DNA of 64,000 nucleotides from Gonapodya prolifera JEL478. Taxonomy: Eukaryota > Monoblepharomycota > Monoblepharidomycetes > Monoblepharidales > Gonapodyaceae. The DNA lies in assembly GCA_001574975.1 (NCBI GenBank), contig KQ965740.1:1-64000 (forward strand), written 5' to 3'. The notes beneath the pieces are model-generated. The model worked only from the letters and a program-made list of their open reading frames with translations. It did not search any database and was not told the DNA's origin. The position numbers and the translations under genes are program-made. Each line of letters opens with the position of its first letter. Within the stretch, counting starts at the first letter, position 1. Shown here piece by piece: positions 54,197 to 64,000 of this stretch.

Positions 54197-56700
54197 CCTG
54201 AAGGTTGGAAGTAAGTTGGAAGAAAGCCACCAGTGCCCTAACCAGTGCTGCATGGGTGGTTCGACTTTGTCCGCAGCTTCCAAACCAATTTGTCAGCGGA
54301 TTGCCATCGCGCGGACACTATTCTTCCCACTGCGAGTATTCATGTGCTGCGTGAGTCTTTCGTTGTCGAACTGTCAGCGCTCCTCGCAACCTGAAGCTGA
54401 CAACATACGTTCCACCCAACAGGCCGTACTACTTGTACAGACCGGACAGGCTTCCGCTATCAGCGCTGGGTGTTGGTCGCGCATGCATGATGTGATGCTC
54501 AGAAAGGAATCAGCTTTACCATCCTCGGGGACATCATTCTTTTCCACTAAGCGAGCGTCCATGTGCTGGGTGAGTCTATTTGTAGTGGAATGTCTGCACA
54601 TCAACAGACGCTCACTCTGTCCAATCTTCCAGGTTTTACTTCACGTATAGACCGAACAGACGCAAAGAAATAAGACATTGGCTGTCGGTTGCGCATGACA
54701 CCTTGTGACGCCCGATGGCTTGTTGGGACACCCTCTCTCGCCGGGATCGTATTGGATGTTGTTGGAAAGCATTTGCCTTTGCTGGCCAAAGGCGCAGACA
54801 GGTCATAACGCGTATGTGGAAAAGAGCAAAGGGAGACCTGCGTTGGAGCGGTGTATTGAGCGGCAGGAAGCGGAGTAGAAAGCCCTTTCGGTTATCCTCG
54901 AACCACGGGCACTCGGAATGATGGCGAGGACAATCAATCGAGGAATTTTCAATCCGGTCCGAGATGCAAAAAACTCGTGCGCTCAAAAGGGGAGAACTCT
55001 TTTTTAAAGGCTGGCGGGGAATCGTTCTTCTGCAAAGATTTGGCTCTTCTCGGTAAGGTCTCATCCCCCTTTTGCACTCTCGGAGCGGGAACTGGCCTCG
55101 GTGATGTGTTCTAGTTGTCAGTCGGTGAGCTTGAGCTATTTGCCCGAATGCCTGTGTATGGCAGCTCATTCTTCGTGTCCCACTTCGTTCTTCATATCAT
55201 TTCAACCTGCTCGCTTGAACCTCAGAAGCAATACTCGGTCGCTTCTCTAAGGCTGCGCAAATCTTAGAACTGCGCCTCGTGAGACTCATACCCGCACCTC
55301 TTGTTCCCACTTCGCCGGAATGCAAACAGGGAATGGTCAAATAGTTCATGATCCCGCGGTTGTTTGTCCGATTCAGGATTATCGCCAAAATATCATGATG
55401 TGGCACGACTGGGAAGTAGGAGAGGAACGTGCTGTGGAGTGATACTTTTAGGACTCTTGGTGCTTGGGATGGAGCAACGACCGGACTATATGTAATGTGA
55501 AGCTCTGGAATTGATACCAGGGAGATGAAAAACGCCGAACTGAGAAATTGGTGCACGCCAGAGTACTTGTGATTGGTGACGTGGAGAGGTTCTTGTTGAG
55601 TGGTCGCGGGTCCCTCTTGTTCGAGGCTTGCGACATCATGATTGCAAATCTTGAACTCGTTTTCTCTCGCTCTAGGGTTGGCAACCACTGGGTGTTTTTC
55701 TGTATCCATGTCGTATGAGGCCTCGCGGAAGTTTTTCACAAGTAGATGAGGCACGACGTTGGCTAGGGTCGTTGCGTTTCCTCAAAATTCCTAAGTCCCA
55801 TGGTTCGACAGCCCTTTAGATCTGCGTGGAAGTTTAGCGGCAGGTATATAGTTGGGTGTCAGGATATCTCGCGCTTCGTAGGTATAATTTTGAATTGGGC
55901 TGTCGCACAATGACACTCTGTACCAACTCCACGACTGCAGATGGGCGCTCTTTATACGCATTTGTGCTGGGAGAGGGAAAGCCGATGTGTAATGGCTAAT
56001 TTACTGTAAGGTTTGGATGATCTTGGGTTGGACTTTTGCAGCTCCCGAGTTATGCGGCGAAGTTCAATACATACTACATACGATGTAAACAGTAAATAAT
56101 GTGTTTCGATTGGTGCATTTAAAATGCTGTCCTGCCATCCGAATCGTTTCTCACCAGTGAACATTTGCGAGCGTTTTCTACGTCTGACCGCCAGTGCAAA
56201 CATGGATGTTCCGTTGAGCTACGGTGTTTTGCGTCGTCATAATTCAGGGAGTTGTGGGGGAAGCGCTTCGAGAATGCTTCATTGTTGTTGAGGACGTGAT
56301 CTCGAATGCATTTGGGCCAATTCCACACTGTATCAAATAACTACGTTCATTAGTAGCGTTCCCACGAAATGATCACACCACAAGTGATTCTGGTCAACCA
56401 TTTGGCGATGATGGGGACCAAAGAGCCTCTGATCAGCTCCATCAAATGTTCGTCATTTCTCAAAGAAGATGCGAGCGACATGATTGTGGGAGCAATAACA
56501 ATTGTACACCATGCGTCCTTCATTGTGCCGAGGGAGATGGAAAAGTCGAGTTTCAGAGTTCAGGGTGAGATGCCTGGATACAACCTTTGGCAGGAATCAT
56601 CTCTTTCCAAAGAACATCGCCAATATAGTAGATGAATATTTTTTCTTCCTCTTGTTCACGAGTCTCATCGAATGTTGAGTGACGAGTTTATCCTGCTAAC
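54197..56700. other. Gene-poor stretch with a degenerate tandem duplication near its start
   Basis: 54330-54720 contains two similar segments about 216 bp apart: each has a CATGTGCTG(C/G)GTGAGTCT phrase, later a TACA(G)ACCG(A)ACAG phrase and a GGTTGCGCATG-like phrase. The ORF from 54216 spans part of it. The rest has only short ORFs on both strands (55197-55754 minus, 55952-56203 minus, 56369-56635 plus) with no recognised domain. Confidence 0.5.
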
Positions 56701-57400
56701 TTAGAGAGTCTCATCCAAACTTGTGATCAACAGGTGTAACGAGCGAGAGGAAAACCCAAACCGGACGCAATATCACAGCATTAACTGACGGTTGCATGCC
56801 AGGCCAATGGCCATGTCGACAGAAAACCTTGTCGACGTGGCCATCACCCTCGTACGCATCGAGCAGAGTCGCAGCCAGAGGTGGGATGAAGAAACCATGT
56901 CGAGAATGTAAGGTCACAGGACCGAGAGGACCAACAGAACGGGGCAGCAATGATTCGGAACCACGCCAACGCGCATTGACATCCACGTCTGAGGTTCGTG
57001 TGAAACAAGGAAAAAACTTTGTCCAAGGAATGCACGGCAGTGGTGCTGTTGGAAAAGCGGTGGCAACAGTCAATGCACACTGGAGGCCATTACCTTATCC
57101 CACAGCACCACCGGCGTCCCAACACGGACTGACGACTGCGTACCAGGCAAACGGGCGCGTGGGCAGAACAAAGGCTTGTCCACGTGCTCGTTCATCTGGT
57201 GCGCATCAGACAGTGCCGGTGCCAGGACGGATAGAGGGACCATTGTTGGGGATGTACTGTCACGAGACCGAGTGCCCAGCGAGGAGGATTCAGAATCTCG
57301 CCACCGCGTAAATGGATAGAAACTCCCACGTTCGGTACAAGAGGCCTCTTGGAGAGCCGGGCCAATACGCTGGACGTTCCGACACAAAAATCAACGAGAC
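56701..57400. repeat. Two diverged tandem copies of an approximately 345-bp unit
   Basis: ACTGACGGTTGCATGCCAGG at about 56784 aligns with ACTGACGACTGCGTACCAGG at about 57129, and similarity runs through the following 200 bp. On the minus strand both copies read alike: WRGSES...LAATLLDA...HVDKVFC...PGMQPSV and WRDSES...LAPALSDA...HVDKPLFC...PGTQSSV. The minus-frame similarity suggests that the unit was once coding, or that a repeat with an open frame was duplicated. No family is recognised. Confidence 0.65.
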
Positions 57401-58069
57401 GGGTACAGCCAACGGAGTTCTCGGGAGTCCGACGCGGCGGCTTCCGCGCGGCTTGGAATCGGAGTTGTGCTCTCCTGCATTTCGTGTGTGGTGTGAGTTT
57501 GCTGGCATTTTTTCGTGTGATGTGGCGCTGCGCTTTTTTGTTGGAAACCATTTGTTTTACCCATCAAATTCGGCCTCTCAGTTGTGGGTCCGTTGAGCGG
57601 CCGGTCGATGGCGCAGAGGAGTCTCCGTTTTCACTTAAAATGAGTCGAATACAATCCAACGTGTTATTTGAGATGGTGTTCAAGGTGTTCCTGCGGGGAA
57701 CAACATAGTAAGGCTGCAACCTCTACTTTCCCCGCTCCCCCACTGCCGCGCCCCCCCCTCTTCACGCGCACCACACCCCGCGACATGAAGAGAAAGAGAC
57801 ACGATGCACCGTGATTTTCGTCCGGTCGTCGTACCTCCCGTCTCCCATTGGAGAAGGTGATCGGCTGCGATCGGCGAAGATGGAGGGCTCTCTTCGCACC
57901 CTCTAGCAGAACCCGCAACCCGCACATTTCCCCGCTGCGTCTTCACTTGCACCGTTTCCACTCTCCCTTCCCTCTCTGCAATCCAATCGTCCACAAAAGC
58001 CGCCACCCGGTCGACATCTCGCCCGGACCACTCACACACCCTCCACCAACTCCGCCACACGCACTCACA
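57401..58069. other. Intergenic and promoter region of the CFAP144-like gene
   Basis: About 670 bp with overlapping short ORFs on both strands and pyrimidine-rich sequence near 57720-57780. It should contain the promoter and 5' leader of the gene starting at 58070. Confidence 0.4.
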
Positions 58070-59280
58070 ATGCCAGACGCTGCTCCAGCAAAACCAGCCC
58101 CAGGCAGGTCCTCATTCACAGACGAGCGCATCCTCGAGGAAACCATCCGCAAGGAGATGCGCGCGTTCAGGCTGCACGATACTTGGAATGTGGGGCCGGG
58201 CATCATGAAGAGTGGGTGTCGAGCGACGGAGGCCGAAGGACGGAGGAGCGAGGTCGAGGCCTAAGCGCGAAACGATGGTGCCGAGGAGTTTACTGGATAT
58301 TCGAGCAATGGTGTCGTGAGGCCGTGGCCTAAGCACGAAGCGCTGATCGAGGCAAATTATCCTACGCGGAGCGAGAATTCTCATCTCGGAGCGATATCCT
58401 GCCGGAGTTGACGGTCAAGCCGAAATGGCGAATCAACTTGGTTTTGACAACGGCGTGATGACGTACCAACCCCTTCCTCTCGTCCCCCACCACCTTGATC
58501 ACACCACCAGACCTCGTTATCACGTCCAAACCTCAAACCACTAACCCCAACTTGATCCTCGGCCGGACTGGGTCTGCCGAGAAAGCAGGGCCGCGGCGAG
58601 AAGGTGCAGGTGCAGGTTCGGGCGGGGGAAATTGTGACGGGGAAGAAGGGGACGAGGACATAGAGCGGGGAGCGGAGAAGAGAGAGGATGATGTCGAGGA
58701 TGGTGAGTCAGTGTGGCTGTGGTGGTCTGTCCGTGGGATTCGGAGGCTGACTGATCGTGGGATGCTCGCCCGTGTCCATCCACACACTCCGAATCTCCCA
58801 TCTGCCATCTGCCATCTCCCACGGCGACCGACCGACCCACAGCCCAATACGTCGCCTGGCACCACTGCCAGTCCCTCCTCCCGCGTGACAAGTACGCCAC
58901 GCCTGCGACGGAGAACCAACGGTACGGGTGGGATCGAGCGGGGTTGGTGAGTTTTTGAGGTGCGGGTGGGGCAGTGTTTTTGCCCTGTAACATTGTACAA
59001 CGGCCACGCAAACCCACCACGACGAAAGCTCCCCCGATCGTCCCAGGCTCGCTTCTACCACCCGCGGATCGAGGCCGAGATCACAAAGTTCGCCGGTGGG
59101 TGTGGTGCGGGGGATTGGGGGGGTTTGTGTGTGGGGGTGGTCCAACTAGGCTGACGTTTTGTTGTGACCCCGGTGCGGTGCGGGAACTGGGAAATTGGAA
59201 ATGTGCACTGTGTAGGCAAGACGTTTTTGGCGGGAGGTGGAGGTGGGGCAGACGGTGGTGCGAAGAAGGGGAAGAAGTGA
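58070..59280 (+). CDS. CFAP144/FAM183-like ciliary protein
   Basis: Five exons: 58070-58211, 58511-58702, 58843-58946, 59047-59095 and 59216-59280, about 183 residues, all phases closing. Landmarks resemble CFAP144: an N-terminal IRKEMRAFRLHDTWNVGPG, then LVITSKPQTTN, and a C-terminal KYATPATENQRYGW followed by ARFYHPRIEAEITKF. A Gly/Glu/Asp-rich insert sits between them (about 65-110), and the C-terminus is GGGGG...KKGKK. Known members are microtubule-inner or axonemal proteins of motile cilia, so this would be used in zoospore flagella. The match is by motif memory, without alignment, and the second exon could be partly intronic. Intron 1 (299 bp) holds the intronic repeat. Confidence 0.6.
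58212..58420. repeat. Intronic repeat (CCTCGGTCAGCGC family) in the CFAP144-like gene intron 1
   Basis: GAGGCCTAAGCGCGAA (about 58257) and GTGGCCTAAGCACGAAGCGC followed by TGATCGAGGC (58324-58353) are reverse complements of the CCTCGRTCAGCGC...GCTTAGGCC motif found at 26150-26310 and 32261-32290. Here two copies face the same way within a 299-bp intron. Confidence 0.6.
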
Positions 59281-59994
59281 GGATGTGTGGGGGAAGGGAT
59301 GAGATGGGGTCGGGACGGACGGGTACAGAGTAATACATATTTCAAAACATGATGATCAGAACTACAAAAAAAAATCGGATATACATCGTGTTGAGCGGGA
59401 ATGAGAAACAAGGGTTTTTGGGAAAGGATTGCGCGTACAAAGAGGAAAGAGGTCCGAGACCTTTGCAAGACCCTTTGTACAGGAGTTGGGTTGGCGATTG
59501 GAGACGGCAAAAAGCGAGACGCGCGCGACCGGAGCGCAGTAGCAGAGGAAGGAGCGTGCGAGAAAACTTCCGTGCGAGGGGACCCACGGGGAGGAAATAA
59601 GAATCGCGGGAGGTCAGGTCAGGAAGGCGAGAGCTCGAGGTTGGCACTGGTGGTCAGAGGGAGCGTGGGATTGGGCGGGGAAGATTGATTCGAGGTGAGA
59701 GAGGGGAGGGGAGGGCGGGATAGGGGAGAGAGGGCGGCAGGAGAGGCTGGCGAGAGTTGGGGTTGGTTGGTGTCGGTTTGAGAGAGACTCACAGAATGCC
59801 ACTCTGATCCGGCGCAGGAAACGACGCTGGTGACTGTCGGCGCTACGTATCACTCGCTGCTCTTCATCTCGAGTTACTCGGTCTACCTTGTCTACCGCCG
59901 CCTTACCCGACGGTCTACTAACTCAGCACCGAAAACTACCAACACAAACCACATCCCACGACTCACTCCCAACCCACTCGCACCACTCCCTAAA
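59281..59994. other. Promoter and leader region of the SSXT-like gene
   Basis: G-rich and repetitive around 59600-59760. The open frame of the next gene extends upstream to 59830, but the first ATG with a good context is at 59995. Confidence 0.4.
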
Positions 59995-62900
59995 ATGAAT
60001 CATCTGCAACTCCTCTTCGCAAACCATGCCAACTCCCAATCCCAATCCCACTCCCTCCAATCCTCACTCCAATCCGCCACCACACCAAACCTCTCCCAAC
60101 TATCCCAACTATCGCAACTCTCCCAACAACAACCCCCCCAGCAACAACAACAACAACAACAACAACCAACTTCCAACCCCGCCGCATCTGCCCTCATCGC
60201 GCATCTCAACTCGCACGCCCAGTCTGTCATATCGCGCATGCGAATGCTGGACGCCCGGCTCAAACTCCTCCCTCGGCCCCCCGAAGACATTATCCAGGAC
60301 CAGCTGAGGCGCGCGCAGTACGACCCGTCTGGATACGTCCGCTCGTTCGACATCAACACGGCGACGGCGGAGCAGATCATTGCAGCGGGGGCGGTGTTGA
60401 GGAAAGAGCTCGCGACCGTCGCGGCGCAGGCCAAGTTGGCAAAGGCCCTCGCTCAGGGCGTGAATTCTCTTCAGCAGCAGCAGCCGGGGCAGGGCCCACA
60501 GGGGCAGGGGCAGCAGCAAGGCCAGCATAACCAGGGCCAGCAAGCATCCAGTCTGGCCGCCCAAGCTCTGCAGGCTTCACTTGCACTCGACGCTGGTCAG
60601 GCTACTCTCAACGGTGTCAACAGCTTTGGTGGTCTTAACGGGTTAGGCGGCCTGGGAGGTCTCGGCGGTGCCAACGGACTCAACGGCCTCATTGGACTTA
60701 ACGGTCTCGGTGGTGTCAACACACTCGCTAATCTAGGCGGACAGGGCCAGGGGCAGGGACAGCCTGGAGTTGGTAGAGTCAGCGGGCTCGGGACCCAAAC
60801 TAGCCTGGGCATTCAATCCACCCAACCCCCACTCTCTACGCTCGGCCTTCCTCCATCCTCAATCACCGCCCAAACACTCCAATCCGCGCTTTCCCACTCG
60901 CTCGCCCTCTCTCAGTCGCCCAACTCCCACACATCACCTCTGGGCATCTCCCTCCCCAACCTGTCGACATCCACGCCCTCATTTCCCCTCCCAACGCCTT
61001 CGCCAGCAAACTCGGCGCCATCACCCGCTCATACCCCCGTCGCGCCCACACCGACGTCCCTCGCGTCGCCACGGTCCGCACCCTCACCTGGCGGCGGTAG
61101 TGGAGGAGGCGTGGGAACCATTGGGACGGCGGGATCCTCAGCGGGCAGTGTGAGCTCGACGTCGTCGGTCCAGCAGGCGATGCTGGGTCTTACCCCACCT
61201 ACCCCGCCTTCATCAACGACCTCCGGACACGCACAGTCTGCACACCTCGCGCAGTCAACACACCCTATATCCCATGGCACACCTTCCGGCCTTCCCACGC
61301 TCGGGATGCACCCTACTCCTGCCCCCTCTGCCACCGTCCCAACAACAACCCCATCGTCACCATCCCTCCCACCGGGGATCGCATTCACACTCGCGCACTA
61401 CTTCCCCCAAACCGCCGCGGGTGGGGCGGGGGCAGGAGCCAAACATCCGGGTGCGGGTGCGGGCCAAGATCACCCTGTAAAGCGTCGCCGCACTTCGCCG
61501 AGAGGATCGCTCCCCTCTCTTCCTACTTCACTTGCCGCCGGTTCTGGTGGTGCCGCAGGCGTAGCTACTGCACCGACACCTGCTTCCACCACCGTCCAGC
61601 CTCCACCGGGCGCAGCGACAGACGGGAAGGACGCCGCCGCGGCGGTTGTGGGCGGGCTGGTGTATGTGAGGAGTGTGAGCCACGGAGGGGTGCAAGAGGT
61701 GAGTTTCGGAGTGGTGTGGTATTGGCGAGAATGTAGCGGAGTGGAGCCGACACAGGGAAGGACCGCTCTGATTATTGAGAACGTTGCTTTTACTATTGAG
61801 ACGTGACGAGGCGGGAACAAGCCGTAGCGATCACACCATTTTCCCTGAGGTCTTACAACACTCTTTGCACGTCACATCCTGCCCGCCCGCGGCCACCAAC
61901 CCCACACATCTAGCTCCTGGACCTAAACGCTCGTCTCCTGCGCGTCCTACGCGCCTACCAGCGGCGCGGATGGACAGATGATCCAGACTACGCGGTTAAC
62001 GCGGCACGCTTGCAAAAGAACTTGGCGTATCTTGCTGCGGCGGCGGATTGGTTTACAGGAGGGGTGGGTGGGGAGGTGCGTTGGCGGGGATGCGCGGCGG
62101 ATGTGTTGTGGTTTGGCTGACCGTGTGCATGACTTTGTTCACTCCAACCTGCAGGGCCCTGCTCACCCATTACCCGACATGGGACCCGTCCGGCAAACTC
62201 GCCTGCTGCATGCTGCTGCCGAAGCCGCCGCCGACGCGGCCGTAGCCGCTGCTTCCGTCGGAGGCCGGATGGCGGCGTTTGGGGATAAGCCGCCGGTCAG
62301 GAAGTTTCCTGAGTCGGGTGTGGGGCCAGTTGGGTTGGGAGGGGATAAGGATGGGAAGGATGCAAAAGATGGAAAAGATGGCAAGGATGGGAAAGAGGAC
62401 CCACGTCCGGTCAGCACACTCAAGGACGAGGACGGCAACAAGAAGCAGACCACCGGTGCTCTGCTTCAGATGCAGATGCAGAAGCTCCTTGCTGCCAAAG
62501 TCAGCGCCGCTGCGGGGGGGCAGATGGGGGCCCAAGTCGGTGTCGGCGTCGGTGCTGTGGGAGCCCCCGGTGTTGGACAAGGCCCTGCAAAGACTCCCGC
62601 GGCGACACAAGAACAGTTGTTGGGGCTGTTGGCGGGTATGGCGAAGGGGAACCAGGCGGGGAAGATCGGAGTTGGTGCTGGGGCGGGTTTGCCCGATGGG
62701 ATGTTTGGCGATGGAGGCGGGGCCGTGCCGTTTGCGGGATTGGGTGGTGCAAGGGGCAAGGCTGGTGCCGGTGCCGGAATTGGTGTTGGTGTTGGGGCGA
62801 TTGGGTCCTTGCCGGGTGCTGCGGTCCAAATAGCAACATCCGGAACTCCTCGGCGTGGGTTGTCGGCGGGTATCGTGACGCCTGCGGTTGCACCGCCAAC

Positions 62901-63771
62901 GCAGCACCTGCAAGGGAAAGAATTGGGGCTGGCGGGACTGTTTGGGCTGGAGCAGGACGACACGCTGGGAATGGACCGTGGGGAGGACGGTATCATGTCC
63001 CTGGACGATTTGTTCGGGGGGGCAACGCAGGATCGTGACCCCGAGGCGCCGTCGCGGGTGACGAGTTCAAGTGACGGGGGCAATGGCAGTGGTCCGGGCC
63101 GTGGCGCCGGTGGTGGAGGTGGCGCTATCCCTGTTGGCATTCCCGGTAGCAAATCAGTGACGGGCCTATCTCTCTCGAGTACATCCAGCATCGCCGCCTC
63201 GCCACCTCCCTCTATGCCCGCATCTGCAGCAGCGCTTCTTGCTGCCCTTCCCGAGCCACGGTTCGTGGCGGACCCCAACCCGCTCCTTCCCCCGGGTTAC
63301 CAACGGCCATCGACGTATATGCCAGTTCCGCCGTTTGCGCTGCCAGATGGTGTGCCGCGGCCGCCGTCGATCGCGACAGGGCAGGCGGGCTTCTTGGATG
63401 GGATTGGCCGGGACGTGGCAGCGGAGAGGATCAAGGAACGGTATTTGGAGGAGAGTAAGGGGCCCGCGGGAACGAGGGGTGAGGCTACGGCTGGTGGGAA
63501 TGGCGGAAACGGGCGTAGTGGTGGTGGTGACTCAGGTGGAGCGGTTGGAGTTGGAGTTGGAGTTGGTCAAGGAAATGGCACAGGGGGTGCCGGGCAAAAA
63601 CTTGACGCGACCATGGGGGCAACGGTTGTTGCCAGTTCCGGTGACCCTGGCGAATCAGCTGGTGGGGTGACATCGATGGAGGACGATGAGCAAGCGACAA
63701 ATGAATTCTTGGACGGGTTGTTGGACTTTTCGGCAATGGATGATGACGGAGGGGATATCTGGGCTACGTGA
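59995..63771 (+). CDS. Large Gln/Gly-rich protein with an SSXT-like (SS18) segment
   Basis: Three exons: 59995-61698, 61914-62063 and 62155-63771, about 1156 residues. The N-terminus is Ser/Gln-rich with a poly-Gln run (about 45-55), then a helical stretch (ISRMRMLDARLKLLPRPPED, AEQIIAAGAVLRKELATVAA) and Asn-Gly-Leu repeats (about 205-245). Exon 2 encodes LLDLNARLLRVLRAYQRRGW and ARLQKNLAYLAAAADW, which resembles the SSXT domain of SS18/AN3 co-activators (…YQaRLQkNLmYLAaIAD), a SWI/SNF partner. Exon 3 is Ala/Gly-rich with a KDGKDGKDGKD repeat and an acidic end (FLDGLLDFSAMDDDGGD) typical of an activation tail. A chromatin or transcription role is inferred. A PKRRR-like nuclear signal occurs near 500 (VKRRRTS). 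Confidence 0.6.
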
Positions 63772-64000
63772 GTGAGGCGTGGTCGAATTGCGGCGCGGGA
63801 ATGAACGTGGGATGATTCAAAGTGCAGTGTACACGAATGTAATTAGTTATTTTTCTTTGTTTGTCTGGGATGTCGAATGTCTACCTTTTTGTCCCTGACA
63901 CCAAACCTCGGACACCATTCAATGATCCATACCCTCAGAACCACCAACACGCCGACAATGGTCTACTCACGTCCTTGCCGTCTATCGCAGTCTCCAGTTG
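63772..64000. other. 3' flank of the SSXT-like gene to the window edge
   Basis: AT-rich terminator-like sequence near 63840-63870, followed by sequence without a recognised gene. Confidence 0.35.

Noticed and set aside
57680-58060. Minus-strand ORF overlapping the CFAP144-like promoter
   Set aside because: It overlaps the leader of a better-supported gene and shows no domain; pyrimidine-rich plus-strand sequence keeps it open.
60000-60434. Cys/Trp-rich minus-strand ORFs near 60.0-60.5 kb
   Set aside because: They are antisense readings of the poly-Gln and Gln-rich region of the SSXT-like gene.

Overview
This is a eukaryotic, fungal-type window: most genes are broken by short GT-AG introns (34 to about 150 bp, a few longer), gene density is high and intergenic spaces are short. 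Housekeeping genes include ORC4, EDC3, adenylosuccinate lyase (ADSL) and an EngB-type GTPase that looks mitochondrial. The best lineage clue is a five-exon gene at 58.1-59.3 kb that resembles the ciliary family CFAP144/FAM183. If that holds, the organism is a flagellated (zoosporic, chytrid-like) fungus. No species is assigned. All exon models were built by hand by matching reading frame, splice sites and family motifs; no search was run.

Layout. 0-6.2 kb is repeat-rich: a degenerate higher-order tandem array (about 0.46-2.0 kb), LTR-like repeats, and a decayed hAT transposase with subterminal repeats. 6.5-10.8 kb holds a broken F-box gene, a small hypothetical gene, a secreted Cip1-like protein and a YCII-domain protein. 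11.8-21.5 kb is a minus-strand block: PB1-globin gene A, a decayed copy of the ORC4 3' end, a hypothetical gene, ORC4 and EDC3. 23.6-29.7 kb (minus) has a broken F-box/LRR gene, PB1-globin gene B and an FkbM-type methyltransferase. 30-39 kb has a gap-containing dispersed repeat, a GST cluster (two intact genes and a relic between them), a decayed NPP1/NLP-type gene and a broken membrane-protein gene. 39.6-46 kb has two divergent C2H2 zinc-finger genes. 46-54 kb has ADSL, a coiled-coil/membrane protein, the second copy of the gap repeat, a GNAT acetyltransferase and the EngB GTPase. 54-57.5 kb is gene-poor with tandem duplications. 58-63.8 kb holds the CFAP144-like gene and a large glutamine-rich protein with an SSXT-like segment.

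Most interesting. Two paralogues (11844-13718 and 25396-27435) share five exons with the same intron phases, and three of those exons have identical or near-identical lengths. Each appears to join an N-terminal PB1 domain, a low-complexity linker, a globin-like domain with an F-helix-like LGARH motif, and a C-terminal Cys-x-Val-Met that fits a CaaX prenylation box. A PB1-globin-CaaX protein would be a scaffolded, membrane-anchored haem or sensor protein; I do not know of a described example. Other notable points are a hairpin-forming repeat family found only in the three longest introns that I could connect to it, a partial ORC4 duplication, and a contrast between intact housekeeping genes and accessory genes carrying single-base frame breaks or stops.
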